From Candidatus Bathyarchaeota archaeon (GTDB lineage Archaea > Thermoproteota > Bathyarchaeia > Bathyarchaeales > Bathyarchaeaceae): 7,360 nt of DNA. Below, in pieces: positions 1 to 5,971 of the stretch. The DNA is taken from NCBI GenBank assembly GCA_026014605.1, contig JAOZIC010000123.1:9815-17174 (forward strand), given 5' to 3'. The position numbers and the translations under genes are program-made. The notes below the pieces were generated by a model that worked only from the letters and a program-made list of their open reading frames with translations, was not told the origin of the DNA and searched no databases. How positions within the stretch are numbered: the first letter of the stretch is position 1; every line of letters begins with the position of its first letter.

Positions 1-387
1 GTTGTTTGGCCTTGCGCGGGTGTTCACAGCCTGTTTTTGTATACGTTGATTATTTTGTTGCTGTTCAGAAAATCTAACATAACAAGCTTCCGAAAACTAG
101 CGTACTTCATTGTCGGCGCAGCAGGAACATACATGGTCAACGTGCTTCGGATAGTCACATTTTTTGTAATCTTAGCTGCAAACGGATTAACCGACGCCAT
201 GACGTTCCATGACGTCCACGGAGAACTGTATTCTGTAGTGTGGATTTTATCATACATCTTTTTGGTTGTCGCAATCGAACACTTTAACATCATAGAAAAA
301 ACCCGACAAAAACTCAGCACCATAGGTCAACGGTTGCACATAACAAAAAACAGTTCAAACACAACGTCCTATGAAGGGACAACATAA
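1..387 (+). CDS. Archaeosortase/exosortase family protein, C-terminal part
   Basis: This is the last 128 codons of a membrane cysteine transpeptidase; the 5' end lies outside the window, so a start near base 37 would be false. Archaeosortases cut the C-terminal sorting signal of surface proteins at the membrane and pass the protein to a lipid or other anchor. The visible signs are the Cys motif PCAGVHS (Cys codon 13-15), a conserved Arg in NVLRI (codon 148-150) and a His in HDVHG, an HxxxG motif (codon 208-210). In order and spacing these match the Cys-Arg-His active site of the family. Hydrophobic stretches at about residues 11-22, 36-60 and 77-96 of the fragment are membrane segments, followed by a short polar tail. 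The subclass and target signal cannot be told because the N-terminal helices are missing and no sorted substrate is in the window. Confidence 0.88.
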   Translation, partial: VVWPCAGVHSLFLYTLIILLLFRKSNITSFRKLAYFIVGAAGTYMVNVLRIVTFFVILAANGLTDAMTFHDVHGELYSVVWILSYIFLVVAIEHFNIIEKTRQKLSTIGQRLHITKNSSNTTSYEGTT

Positions 388-394
388 CTAGTTC

Positions 395-400
395 AGGAGG
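395..400 (+). promoter_or_regulatory. Shine-Dalgarno sequence fixing a TTG start
   Basis: AGGAGG lies 7 nt before the TTG at 408. No in-frame ATG or GTG is near, so this site decides the start of the toroid gene and supports translation from a message shared with the archaeosortase. Confidence 0.75.
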
Positions 401-407
401 CAACAAT

Positions 408-1415
408 TTGAGCGACTGGAAATCTGTATTACGAAACGACCCAACAGACTGGTTACTAGAAACGAATAACCCGTCGGTTCGGTACTTTGCACTTACCCAG
501 ATTTTGGAACGCCCTGAAACCGACAAAGAAGTAACAGAAACAAAACACAACATCATGAAAACTGGTGTTGCCCCAAAAATTTTGGATAAACAAAACCCCG
601 AAGGATACTGGGAAACCGCGGACAGGTTCTACACCGCCAAATACAAGGGCACAGTTTGGCAGCTCATAATTTTGGCAGAACTTGGCGCAGACAAAAACGA
701 CCAAAAAATCAAAAAAGCGTGTGAATTCATTTTAGACAACTCCCAAGATCACCAGAGCAACGGGTTTTCCGTATGGCACAGCACAATAAGAGGTGGAGGC
801 AGACATAGCGGAGTTATTCCGTGCTTGACTGGCAATATGGTTTGGAGTTTGATTAAACTTGGTTACATTGACGACCCCCGAGTTAAAGCCGCAATCAACT
901 GGATTACGAAGTATCAACGGTTTGACGACGGGGACAAATACCCGCCCAAAGTTTGGCCATACGAAAAAGCCACAAGCTGTTTTTCTAAACATAGCTGCCA
1001 CATGGGAGTTGTTAAAGCACTCAAAGCCCTGTCAGCAATTCCACATGACGAAAGGTCTGCCCAAGTTTTGGATACAATCAAAAAAGGTGCAGAGTTCATG
1101 CTGATTCACCATGTTCACAAAAAAAGCCATGACCTAACAAAGTTGTCTAAGCCGGGTTGGGTGCGTTTTGGTTTTCCGTTGATGTATCAGACTGATGTTT
1201 TGGAAATTTTGGGAATATTAACATCGCTTGGCTACAAAGACGAACGTATGCAAGAAGCAGTTGACTTGGTTGTTTCCAAACAGGATGAACTTGGAAGGTG
1301 GGAGTTGAAAAACACGTTTAATGGACGTTTTCAAACGAACATTGAACAAAAGGGCAAGCCAAGCAAATGGATAACCTTGAATGCTCTGAAAGTTTTGAAG
1401 AACTATTACGGTTAG
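408..1415 (+). CDS. Alpha/alpha-toroid protein of the prenyltransferase/squalene-cyclase-like fold
   Basis: A 335-residue soluble protein with no signal peptide or membrane segment. It is built from repeated helical hairpins typical of the prenyltransferase/terpene-cyclase toroid: about 70-95 (GYWET...VWQLIILAELG), 118-153 (CLTGNMVWSLIKLGY), 170-212, 225-276 (TDVLEILGILTSLGY) and 290-335 (LGRWEL...KWITLNALKVL). It belongs to a widespread uncharacterised family in archaea and Chloroflexi whose members begin WLLE-x-NPSVRYF; some carry the misleading database name NifH, but no P-loop is present. Cys139, Cys191, Cys197, His198 and a His-rich stretch at 234-241 could form a metal site; this is inference. 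No DxDD or QW cyclase signature is obvious, so the substrate is unknown. The start is TTG with a good Shine-Dalgarno sequence. The gene follows the archaeosortase by 20 bp, so co-transcription is likely, but a functional link is unproven. Confidence 0.85.
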   Translation: MSDWKSVLRNDPTDWLLETNNPSVRYFALTQILERPETDKEVTETKHNIMKTGVAPKILDKQNPEGYWETADRFYTAKYKGTVWQLIILAELGADKNDQKIKKACEFILDNSQDHQSNGFSVWHSTIRGGGRHSGVIPCLTGNMVWSLIKLGYIDDPRVKAAINWITKYQRFDDGDKYPPKVWPYEKATSCFSKHSCHMGVVKALKALSAIPHDERSAQVLDTIKKGAEFMLIHHVHKKSHDLTKLSKPGWVRFGFPLMYQTDVLEILGILTSLGYKDERMQEAVDLVVSKQDELGRWELKNTFNGRFQTNIEQKGKPSKWITLNALKVLKNYYG

Positions 1416-1444
1416 GCAACTACCATTTTGTGTTTTAGGTAATG

Positions 1445-1452
1445 TATATAAT
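1445..1452 (+). promoter_or_regulatory. TATA box of purC
   Basis: TATATAAT, about 50 bp before the purC ATG, in the 81-bp gap after the toroid gene. Initiation about 25 bp downstream would give a leader of roughly 20-25 nt that includes the GAGG ribosome site at 1485-1488. It suggests purC has its own promoter. Confidence 0.6.
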
Positions 1453-1496
1453 CTGTTTTGTATACCTGATTTTCTGGAATATGTGAGGACAAACGT

Positions 1497-2288
1497 ATGG
1501 CGGTTGATTTTAGTTCCTTGAAAAAAGTTGCAGAAGGCAAAACCAAAGTAATCTACGAAAACCCAAAAGACCACAAAACAGTCTACATGGTCTTTAAAGA
1601 CGACATAACCGCAGGCGACGGCGTCAAACACGACGTCATTTCAGGAAAGGCTTTGGTTGACTGGAAAACAAACAAAGACATCTTTGAACTATTAAACCGC
1701 AAAAACGTTCGAACCCATTACGTTTGCAGTCCCCAAGAAAAAGTCAGCATAGTCAAAAAACTTGACAGAAAAATAAACCTAGAAGTCGTCTCACGAAGAG
1801 TCGCCGCAGGCTCCATACTAAAATGGGGAAAAATGCAGGAAGGAACACGTTTTGACCCAGTAATCACCCAGTTCCACTACAAAGACGACCCCCTGCACGA
1901 CCCCATGCTGGACGACAAATACATCGACTACATCATCAAAGCAAAAGACGCCACAGAATATGCTGAAATGATTAAAATGAACCAAGAAATCTTTGTGCAC
2001 CTCGAAGCGGCGTTTGCACAGTTTGACGTTCAGCTAATTGACATGAAACTTGAGTACGGAATCATCGAAGGAAAAGTCTACCTCATAGACGAAATCACGG
2101 GTGGCTCGTTTAGGTTATGGCCTTACGCCAAGAAGAACCCGAATCTCAACCAACCAAATGTGCTTAAGGAACTCAACCCGTCGGGCAGGTTGGATAAGGA
2201 CACCTACAGAATGGGTGAACAAATAGGCAACGTATTAACAAAGTTTGAAGAAATCGCTAAGATAACCGCTAAATTCGCAAACTTGTAG
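1497..2288 (+). CDS. purC: SAICAR synthase (phosphoribosylaminoimidazole-succinocarboxamide synthase)
   Basis: A 263-residue cytosolic enzyme of de novo purine synthesis. It joins aspartate to CAIR using ATP to give SAICAR, the substrate of PurB. Visible family marks are the nucleotide-binding N-terminus EGKTKVIYE (13-21), DDITAGDG (35-42), the substrate-binding block VSRRVAAGSILKW (98-110), DDPLHDPMLDD (130-140), the DMKLEYG signature (182-188) and DEITGGSFRLWP (198-209), followed by KDTYR. Length is normal for the single-domain prokaryotic form. The ATG is preceded by GAGG with 8 nt spacing. The gene is complete, has its own TATA box, and ends one base before the stop of the opposing larA gene. 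No other pur gene is adjacent, so the pathway is dispersed in this genome. Confidence 0.96.
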   Translation: MAVDFSSLKKVAEGKTKVIYENPKDHKTVYMVFKDDITAGDGVKHDVISGKALVDWKTNKDIFELLNRKNVRTHYVCSPQEKVSIVKKLDRKINLEVVSRRVAAGSILKWGKMQEGTRFDPVITQFHYKDDPLHDPMLDDKYIDYIIKAKDATEYAEMIKMNQEIFVHLEAAFAQFDVQLIDMKLEYGIIEGKVYLIDEITGGSFRLWPYAKKNPNLNQPNVLKELNPSGRLDKDTYRMGEQIGNVLTKFEEIAKITAKFANL

Positions 2289-2289
2289 G

Positions 2290-3573
2290 TTAGTCTGTTT
2301 CGTCTTGTTCGGTAGACTGGAAAACTGGTAACGTAACGTTTCCGTGGGGCATAACCCACACTTTCGCGTTTTTTCCTGCTAACTCAAAGGCATCAAGCAT
2401 TGCGTCGTTCATTGCTTTTGATGTTCTGAGCTTGAAAGTGTTCACGGCGTAGTAGTCGGGCATAACCGAGACCAAAATGATGTTTACCTTGTTTAACGCT
2501 TTGAGCAGGTAGTAGGCTTTGTGTCCACCCATAACAAAGTGGCGTTTGATTTCGCGTTCCACATGCCTTAATTCAGTGAACTTGTTCATCCACTCAAAGA
2601 ATACGTCGTTGCCGTGTCCTTCGGCACATTCTGCAACTAATATGATTACGCCGTTTCGTTTTACTGCATCCAAGGCGTTGTATAATGCTTTGGAAGCCTG
2701 AAACAGGTTAATGTCAAACGGGTGCCCGCCTGCACTTACAACAACAATGTTTGCACGTTTCTCAAGGGGTACCTTGTACATTTCGTCAACAAGTTTTGTT
2801 CCTTCCAAAAACGCTTGCTCTAAATCTCCTGCAAACGCTTTAACCAACTCGTTCTTGCTGTTAGTAACAATGTTCAAAATGAAGTCGACCTTTGCCATCT
2901 TGGCGGCTTGGGTCATGTCGTCGTGTACTGGATTTTCTTCCAAGTTACCTGTTGTTGCTTTTGCGCTCAAAAGTAAAGCATGATTTTGTTGAATGGATTC
3001 CTTGCTTGCAACCGCGGGAAGAACTCCTTTTCTTCCTCCACCATAACCCGCGTAGTAGTGCAGGTTTACGTCGCCTGCCAAGATTTTCACGTTTGCGTCA
3101 GCAAAAACTTTGTTAACAGAAACTTTTGTTCCGTAACTGGTTTCGCCAAGAAAAACTTGGTCCTCTGCATTGTGGTCGTGGCTTACTGCTTTGATGCGTT
3201 CAAGTGCCTCTTTTCCGAGGAGTTCTTGTTTTTCTTGTTCGGTTACTGGTCGGTGCATTCCGCAACCAAAGATTACTGTTATGTCTTGGTCGTTTACTCC
3301 TGCTTCGTTTAGTTCGTCAAGCAGTGGACCAAGCATCAAATAACTGGGAGTTGCCCGTGTTGCGTCGTCAACAACTATGGCTACTGTGTCTCCTGCTTTG
3401 GCGATTTCTTTTAACCTTGCGGTTCCGATTGGTTCGTTTAAGGCGCGTTTGATTTCTGCTGTTGCATCTTCGACTCCAGCCTTTTCTTTGGGTTCTATAC
3501 TTCCCAAAGAGTTTCTGGTGGGTATTCGTGCACAAACTTCTGTTTTACCGTAAGGAAGCCAAGCATCAACCAT
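2290..3573 (-). CDS. larA: LarA-family nickel-dependent 2-hydroxyacid racemase
   Basis: A protein of 427 residues from the ATG at 3573; a GTG at 3582 would add three. Neither start has a clear ribosome site, which fits a short-leader message. LarA enzymes interconvert enantiomers of lactate or related 2-hydroxyacids with a lysine-linked nickel-pincer (NPN) cofactor. Motifs in order are VDDATR (68-73), GCGMHRP (His107), NLHYYAGYGGGRKGVLP (His172, cofactor lysine Lys182), QQNHALL (His198) and GGHPFDINLFQASK (Gln292, Lys295). These correspond to the essential His, Lys and Gln residues of lactate racemase, so it looks catalytically intact. The family includes racemases for other hydroxyacids, so lactate is only the default substrate. 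The cofactor-building genes larB, larC and larE are not in the window. It runs divergently from pyrE and its stop lies one base from that of purC. Confidence 0.9.
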   Translation of the reverse strand: MVDAWLPYGKTEVCARIPTRNSLGSIEPKEKAGVEDATAEIKRALNEPIGTARLKEIAKAGDTVAIVVDDATRATPSYLMLGPLLDELNEAGVNDQDITVIFGCGMHRPVTEQEKQELLGKEALERIKAVSHDHNAEDQVFLGETSYGTKVSVNKVFADANVKILAGDVNLHYYAGYGGGRKGVLPAVASKESIQQNHALLLSAKATTGNLEENPVHDDMTQAAKMAKVDFILNIVTNSKNELVKAFAGDLEQAFLEGTKLVDEMYKVPLEKRANIVVVSAGGHPFDINLFQASKALYNALDAVKRNGVIILVAECAEGHGNDVFFEWMNKFTELRHVEREIKRHFVMGGHKAYYLLKALNKVNIILVSVMPDYYAVNTFKLRTSKAMNDAMLDAFELAGKNAKVWVMPHGNVTLPVFQSTEQDETD

Positions 3574-3615
3574 AAAAGACACATCTAGTTGGTTAGAACG
3601 TTTTCTTTGTGCGTC

Positions 3616-3624
3616 ATTTAAAAG
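3616..3624. promoter_or_regulatory. Palindromic TATA box between larA and pyrE
   Basis: ATTTAAAAG contains the palindrome TTTAAA (3617-3622) and reads as a TATA-like box on both strands. Initiation about 25 bp away would start larA near 3594, leaving about 12-20 nt of leader, and pyrE near 3645, leaving about 47 nt. Bidirectional use is inferred from geometry only. Confidence 0.5.
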
Positions 3625-3692
3625 TAACGGCGAAACGACGTAAGGTCTTTAACCCTGCCCGTGCATATTCTGGATTGCGGAGAGGCGAAAAC

Positions 3693-4310
3693 ATGAAAAA
3701 GGGAGAAATGAAAGCGGAACTGGCTCAAATCTTGAACAGAATCGGCGCGTTGCGGTTTGGTTCGTTCAAACTCACGAGCGGAAAAATGAGCCCATACTAC
3801 ATGGACCTGCGTGTTGTTCCAAGTTTTCCAGACGCCTTCAAAAAAGTCTGCGACCTATACACCGAACTTATAAAAACTGAAATCGGAACAGACAAAATCG
3901 AAAGAATCGCAGGCATCCCCACCGCTGGAATATCTTTTGGCTCAATAGCCGCGTATAACCTCAAAAAACCCTTCCTTTATGTTCGCTCAACACCCAGAGA
4001 ACACGGACGAGGCAGGCAAGTTGAAGGAATCCTGAATCCAGGCGACCGCGTGGTTCTTGTTGACGACCTTGTTACTAAGGGTGGTTCGGTGCTAAAAGCT
4101 GCAGATTCAGTCAGAGCTGAAGGCGGAGTTGTAACAGACGCAGTAGTTTTGGTGGACCGTCAAGAAAACGGAAAACAGATTCTGGCAGATGCTGACATAA
4201 ATTTGCATTATCTGCTTACGATTACTGAACTTGCCAATTCTCTCTACGATGTGAGCATTATATCAAAAAAGCAGTTGGATACCATACTAAAACAGGTAGA
4301 CCAGCAATAA
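3693..4310 (+). CDS. pyrE: Orotate phosphoribosyltransferase
   Basis: A 205-residue cytosolic enzyme that joins orotate to PRPP to form OMP in de novo pyrimidine synthesis. Visible marks are the N-terminal block RFGSFKLTSGKMSPYYMDLR (21-40), the flexible catalytic loop REHGRGRQVEG (102-112) and the PRPP-binding loop VVLVDDLVTKGGSV (120-133), with the usual TTGGS written as TKGGS. The ATG at 3693 is chosen because GAGG lies 7 nt upstream at 3682-3685, the length is normal, and the family's N-terminus begins here. The frame stays open back to a GTG at 3609, but that start would lie upstream of the TATA box and has no ribosome site. The gene is divergent from larA; no OMP decarboxylase gene (pyrF) is nearby. 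Confidence 0.93.
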   Translation: MKKGEMKAELAQILNRIGALRFGSFKLTSGKMSPYYMDLRVVPSFPDAFKKVCDLYTELIKTEIGTDKIERIAGIPTAGISFGSIAAYNLKKPFLYVRSTPREHGRGRQVEGILNPGDRVVLVDDLVTKGGSVLKAADSVRAEGGVVTDAVVLVDRQENGKQILADADINLHYLLTITELANSLYDVSIISKKQLDTILKQVDQQ

Positions 4311-4458
4311 CGTCTAGCGCCGATTTGGTTCAGTACCCCCAGACACATAGTGTTTGGTGATTTGTTACTTCTAAGTCTTGATTCAAAATAGTTAGCGGGT
4401 TTTCATCGTTGATAAAAAGGCATATTGATGACTTCTATTTAGGGGGAACTACATACAG
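4311..4458. other. Gap after pyrE with possible 3' stem-loop at 4339-4357
   Basis: This 148-bp gap holds no gene I can support. An 8-bp stem (CCAGACAC with GTGTTTGG, one G-U pair, 3-nt loop) at 4339-4357, 29 nt after the pyrE stop, could form at the transcript's 3' end. It lacks a U-tract directly after it, so a terminator role is weak. The rest leads into the promoter of the next small gene. Confidence 0.3.
4411..4420 (+). promoter_or_regulatory. Possible TATA box of the 52-residue zinc-ribbon gene
   Basis: GATAAAAAGG sits about 43 bp before the ATG at 4459. Initiation near 4440 would place the G-rich AGGGGG (4441-4446) at the very 5' end of the message. The box matches the archaeal consensus only in part. 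Confidence 0.3.
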
Positions 4459-4617
4459 ATGCCAAAGTGGTTCTTTAGCCGTTCCAAGAGTTATCGCTGC
4501 AAAAACTGCGGATACGAACTACCAAAAGAAGAAGCCGTAGTTTCAGGGTGGACATCCGAGAAGTCTCTTGGGCACATTCACTGCCCAAAATGTGGAAAAA
4601 TAATTAAAACTGTTTGA
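4459..4617 (+). CDS. Small zinc-ribbon protein, 52 residues
   Basis: A 52-codon gene from ATG to TGA with two zinc knuckles, CKNCG (Cys14, Cys17) and CPKCG (Cys42, Cys45), 24 residues apart, which is a classic single zinc ribbon. The N-terminus is basic and aromatic (PKWFFSRSKSYR) and the C-terminus is lysine-rich, so nucleic-acid or protein binding is plausible. No enzyme signature is present and I do not recognise a named family. ATG 4459 is the only usual start after the in-frame TGA at 4429; AGGGGG lies 12 nt upstream, which is a long spacing. The gene stands alone, convergent with TBP. The paired CxxC motifs in such a short frame make chance unlikely. Confidence 0.75.
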   Translation: MPKWFFSRSKSYRCKNCGYELPKEEAVVSGWTSEKSLGHIHCPKCGKIIKTV

Positions 4618-4646
4618 TTATTCCCTGAAATTTACTGAAGAATTGT

Positions 4647-4659
4647 AAAAAATCAAAAA
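4647..4659 (-). terminator. T-tract terminator of the TBP gene
   Basis: On the minus strand the sequence after the TBP stop carries T5-GA-T6 within about 30 nt, the oligo-T pattern that ends archaeal transcription without a hairpin. Confidence 0.5.
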
Positions 4660-4672
4660 TGGGAAGATGGGT

Positions 4673-5239
4673 TTACTCGTAGTATATCAAATCTTCAAGT
4701 TCTAGGTTTTCATGAAGTTTGGTTACTGCTTCGTAGACGTCTTCTTCTTTTTTGGCGCCTGTGCAGACGAGTTTTCCGCTGGCGAACAGTAGGATTACTA
4801 CTTTTGGGGTACCCATTCTGTAGATAAGACCCGGAAACTGTTCCGGCTCATACATGGTTCTGCCAAGAGTATACGCAGACCGTTCTAGGTCGATTAGCCC
4901 AGCCAAGTTTGCTGATGCAACGATGTTTTGTATTTTGAGTTCGGGTTTTCCGATGATAATTATGCCGCTTGATTTTAGTTCTCTTACGACTTTCATTACT
5001 GCGCGTTTGGATTCTTTTTCTGATTTTGCGCCTGTGCAAACCATTTTTCCTGAATTGAAAATGAGCGTGGCAGTTTTGGGTCGTTTTAGTCTGAAAACTA
5101 GTCCGGGGAACTGTTCTGGACGGTACTCAACTCCTGGATACCCTTTAACAACAGCGTTTAGGTCTATTCTCTGATTTAATGTTGCAGAAGCTACAACATT
5201 TTCTATTCGTATAGATGCAACAACTTTGGGTATTTCCAG
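4673..5239 (-). CDS. tbp: TATA-box-binding protein with non-standard start codon
   Basis: The general transcription factor that binds the TATA box and recruits TFB and RNA polymerase. Translation of the whole open frame gives the two-repeat saddle: repeat 1 runs from NVVASATLNQRIDL through YRPEQFPGLVFRL to SGKMVCTGAK, and repeat 2 from NIVASANLAGLIDL through YEPEQFPGLIYRM to SGKLVCTGAK. Both carry the phenylalanines that kink DNA. The C-terminus is short and acidic. No ATG, GTG or TTG occurs in frame between the TGA at 5263-5261 and the ATG at 5044, which lies at the end of repeat 1. The candidates are CTG at 5239 (188 residues, drawn here) and ATA at 5233 (186 residues). A GGAGG at 5246-5242 is 8 nt before the ATA but only 2 nt before the CTG, favouring the ATA. 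Both give an N-terminus of normal archaeal length. The gene follows the signal peptidase by 40-46 bp on the same strand. Confidence 0.92.
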   Translation of the reverse strand: MEIPKVVASIRIENVVASATLNQRIDLNAVVKGYPGVEYRPEQFPGLVFRLKRPKTATLIFNSGKMVCTGAKSEKESKRAVMKVVRELKSSGIIIIGKPELKIQNIVASANLAGLIDLERSAYTLGRTMYEPEQFPGLIYRMGTPKVVILLFASGKLVCTGAKKEEDVYEAVTKLHENLELEDLIYYE

Positions 5240-5241
5240 CC

Positions 5242-5255
5242 CCTCCTTTATAAAA
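5242..5255 (-). promoter_or_regulatory. TATA-like box overlapping the TBP ribosome site
   Basis: Reading the minus strand, TTTTATAAAG runs straight into GGAGGGG. The TATA-like part is a near-ideal archaeal box, but initiation about 25 bp downstream would fall near 5225, inside the coding frame and past both start candidates. The GGAGG at 5246-5242 is well placed for the ATA at 5233. It could be an operator for TBP itself, or the box may be fortuitous, with TBP expressed from the signal peptidase promoter. Confidence 0.5.
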
Positions 5256-5279
5256 CAACATCAATTTTCTACAGAGTAA

Positions 5280-5873
5280 TTAATAAAGTCTTTCTTCAGG
5301 TTCACTGGGTTCAACGGGTTCGCTGTGTTGCAACCGTTTTCGCAGCAACGGATAGAATTCTACAAGCAGTAGAAGTGCTGCGCACAAAACAACCAACAGA
5401 ACCTTATTCGTGAAATCCGCAAACGCCAACGGAATATTACCAAACCATGGAATCTTGAAATCCAAGTATCTACCAACAACCTCGCTTTCTTCTACCCAAC
5501 CGCCGTCAGGGAACTTGTTATTGTCTCCCCAAGTTTGGAAGCTGTGGGTTCCGTCTAAATTGGTTCTAGTATCAACCGCACGGTGTACAATCAATTCACC
5601 GTCAAATCTACGATAAACGATTATGTCTCCTGGAACTTCGGCATCTTTTGTGGCTGTGTGTATAGTGGACATGTTTTCTACGCCCTCAATAAGGATAAGG
5701 TCACCCTTGTACAACACTGGTTCCATGCTCTCCGAAGCAACAGCTAACAGAGGGTTTTCGGTACCAAACACAAGGCTCAAACCGTACCAGAAAAGCAAGA
5801 CAACCAAAATTACGGCAACTATCATAATGATGGACTGCACGTAATCCCGCTTGAGTAACTCCGGCAACTTCAT
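5280..5873 (-). CDS. Signal peptidase I, archaeal/Sec11 type (S26B)
   Basis: A 197-residue membrane protease that removes signal peptides from exported proteins on the outer face of the membrane. One membrane helix lies at about residues 14-36 and a second at about 157-175, followed by a Glu/Pro-rich cytoplasmic tail. The catalytic serine is Ser49 in SESMEP, followed by YKGDLILI. His97 in IVHRAV takes the place of the bacterial lysine, and Asp117 and Asp123 in WGDNNKFPDGG match the aspartates of archaeal enzymes. This Ser-His-Asp arrangement separates it from bacterial Lys-type LepB. Start ATG 5873 has a weak GGAG 11 nt upstream. The stop is 40 bp before TBP on the same strand, so the two may share a message. 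It looks intact. Confidence 0.92.
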   Translation of the reverse strand: MKLPELLKRDYVQSIIMIVAVILVVLLFWYGLSLVFGTENPLLAVASESMEPVLYKGDLILIEGVENMSTIHTATKDAEVPGDIIVYRRFDGELIVHRAVDTRTNLDGTHSFQTWGDNNKFPDGGWVEESEVVGRYLDFKIPWFGNIPLAFADFTNKVLLVVLCAALLLLVEFYPLLRKRLQHSEPVEPSEPEERLY

Positions 5874-5900
5874 CGTAGATTTGGCTCCGATAAGGATAGA

Positions 5901-5910
5901 AATATTTTAG
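5901..5910 (-). promoter_or_regulatory. TATA box of signal peptidase gene
   Basis: On the minus strand CTAAAATATT lies about 30 bp before the ATG at 5873, giving a predicted leader of about 5-10 nt. A 13-bp palindrome at 5921-5933 lies just upstream. Confidence 0.4.
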
Positions 5911-5920
5911 GTTCCTTCTG

Positions 5921-5933
5921 ATGCTTTAAGCAT
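5921..5933. repeat. 13-bp palindrome upstream of signal peptidase promoter
   Basis: ATGCTT-T-AAGCAT is a perfect inverted repeat with a one-base centre. It sits just upstream of the inferred TATA box of the signal peptidase gene and could be a regulator site. Confidence 0.4.
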
Positions 5934-5947
5934 AAAAACGTAACGCT

Positions 5948-5962
5948 AAAAAAACAAAAAAA
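5948..5962 (-). terminator. Twin T7 tract downstream of the Cren7-like gene
   Basis: On the minus strand two runs of seven T are split by one G, about 115 nt after the stop of the 56-residue zinc-ribbon gene and just before the signal peptidase promoter. This is a good archaeal oligo-T terminator and separates the two minus-strand units. Confidence 0.5.
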
Positions 5963-5971
5963 GGAGGAATT

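Noticed and set aside
408..1415. NifH-type nitrogenase reductase
   Set aside because: Some relatives carry this name in databases, but there is no P-loop GKGGIGKS-type motif and no nitrogenase cysteine ligands; the fold is a helical toroid.
1218..1631. Minus-strand 137-codon frame over the toroid gene end and purC start
   Set aside because: It is antisense to two well-supported genes and crosses the purC promoter; composition is that of a shadow frame.
2519..3452. Several plus-strand frames within larA
   Set aside because: All are antisense to a gene with clear LarA motifs and have no family likeness.
3609..3692. Upstream extension of pyrE to a GTG at 3609
   Set aside because: The GTG lies before the likely TATA box, has no ribosome site, and would add 28 basic residues not usual in the family; ATG 3693 has GAGG at good spacing.
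4673..5044. TBP as a 123-residue protein starting at ATG 5044
   Set aside because: The same frame upstream encodes the whole of the first TBP repeat; the ATG is the Met of SGKMVCTGAK inside the conserved core.
5225..5261. ATG at 5261 as TBP start with a frameshift
   Set aside because: It lies in a different frame, would need a frameshift within about 30 bases, and the Shine-Dalgarno sequence would be inside the coding region. An assembly error of this type remains possible and is named in the start-codon finding.
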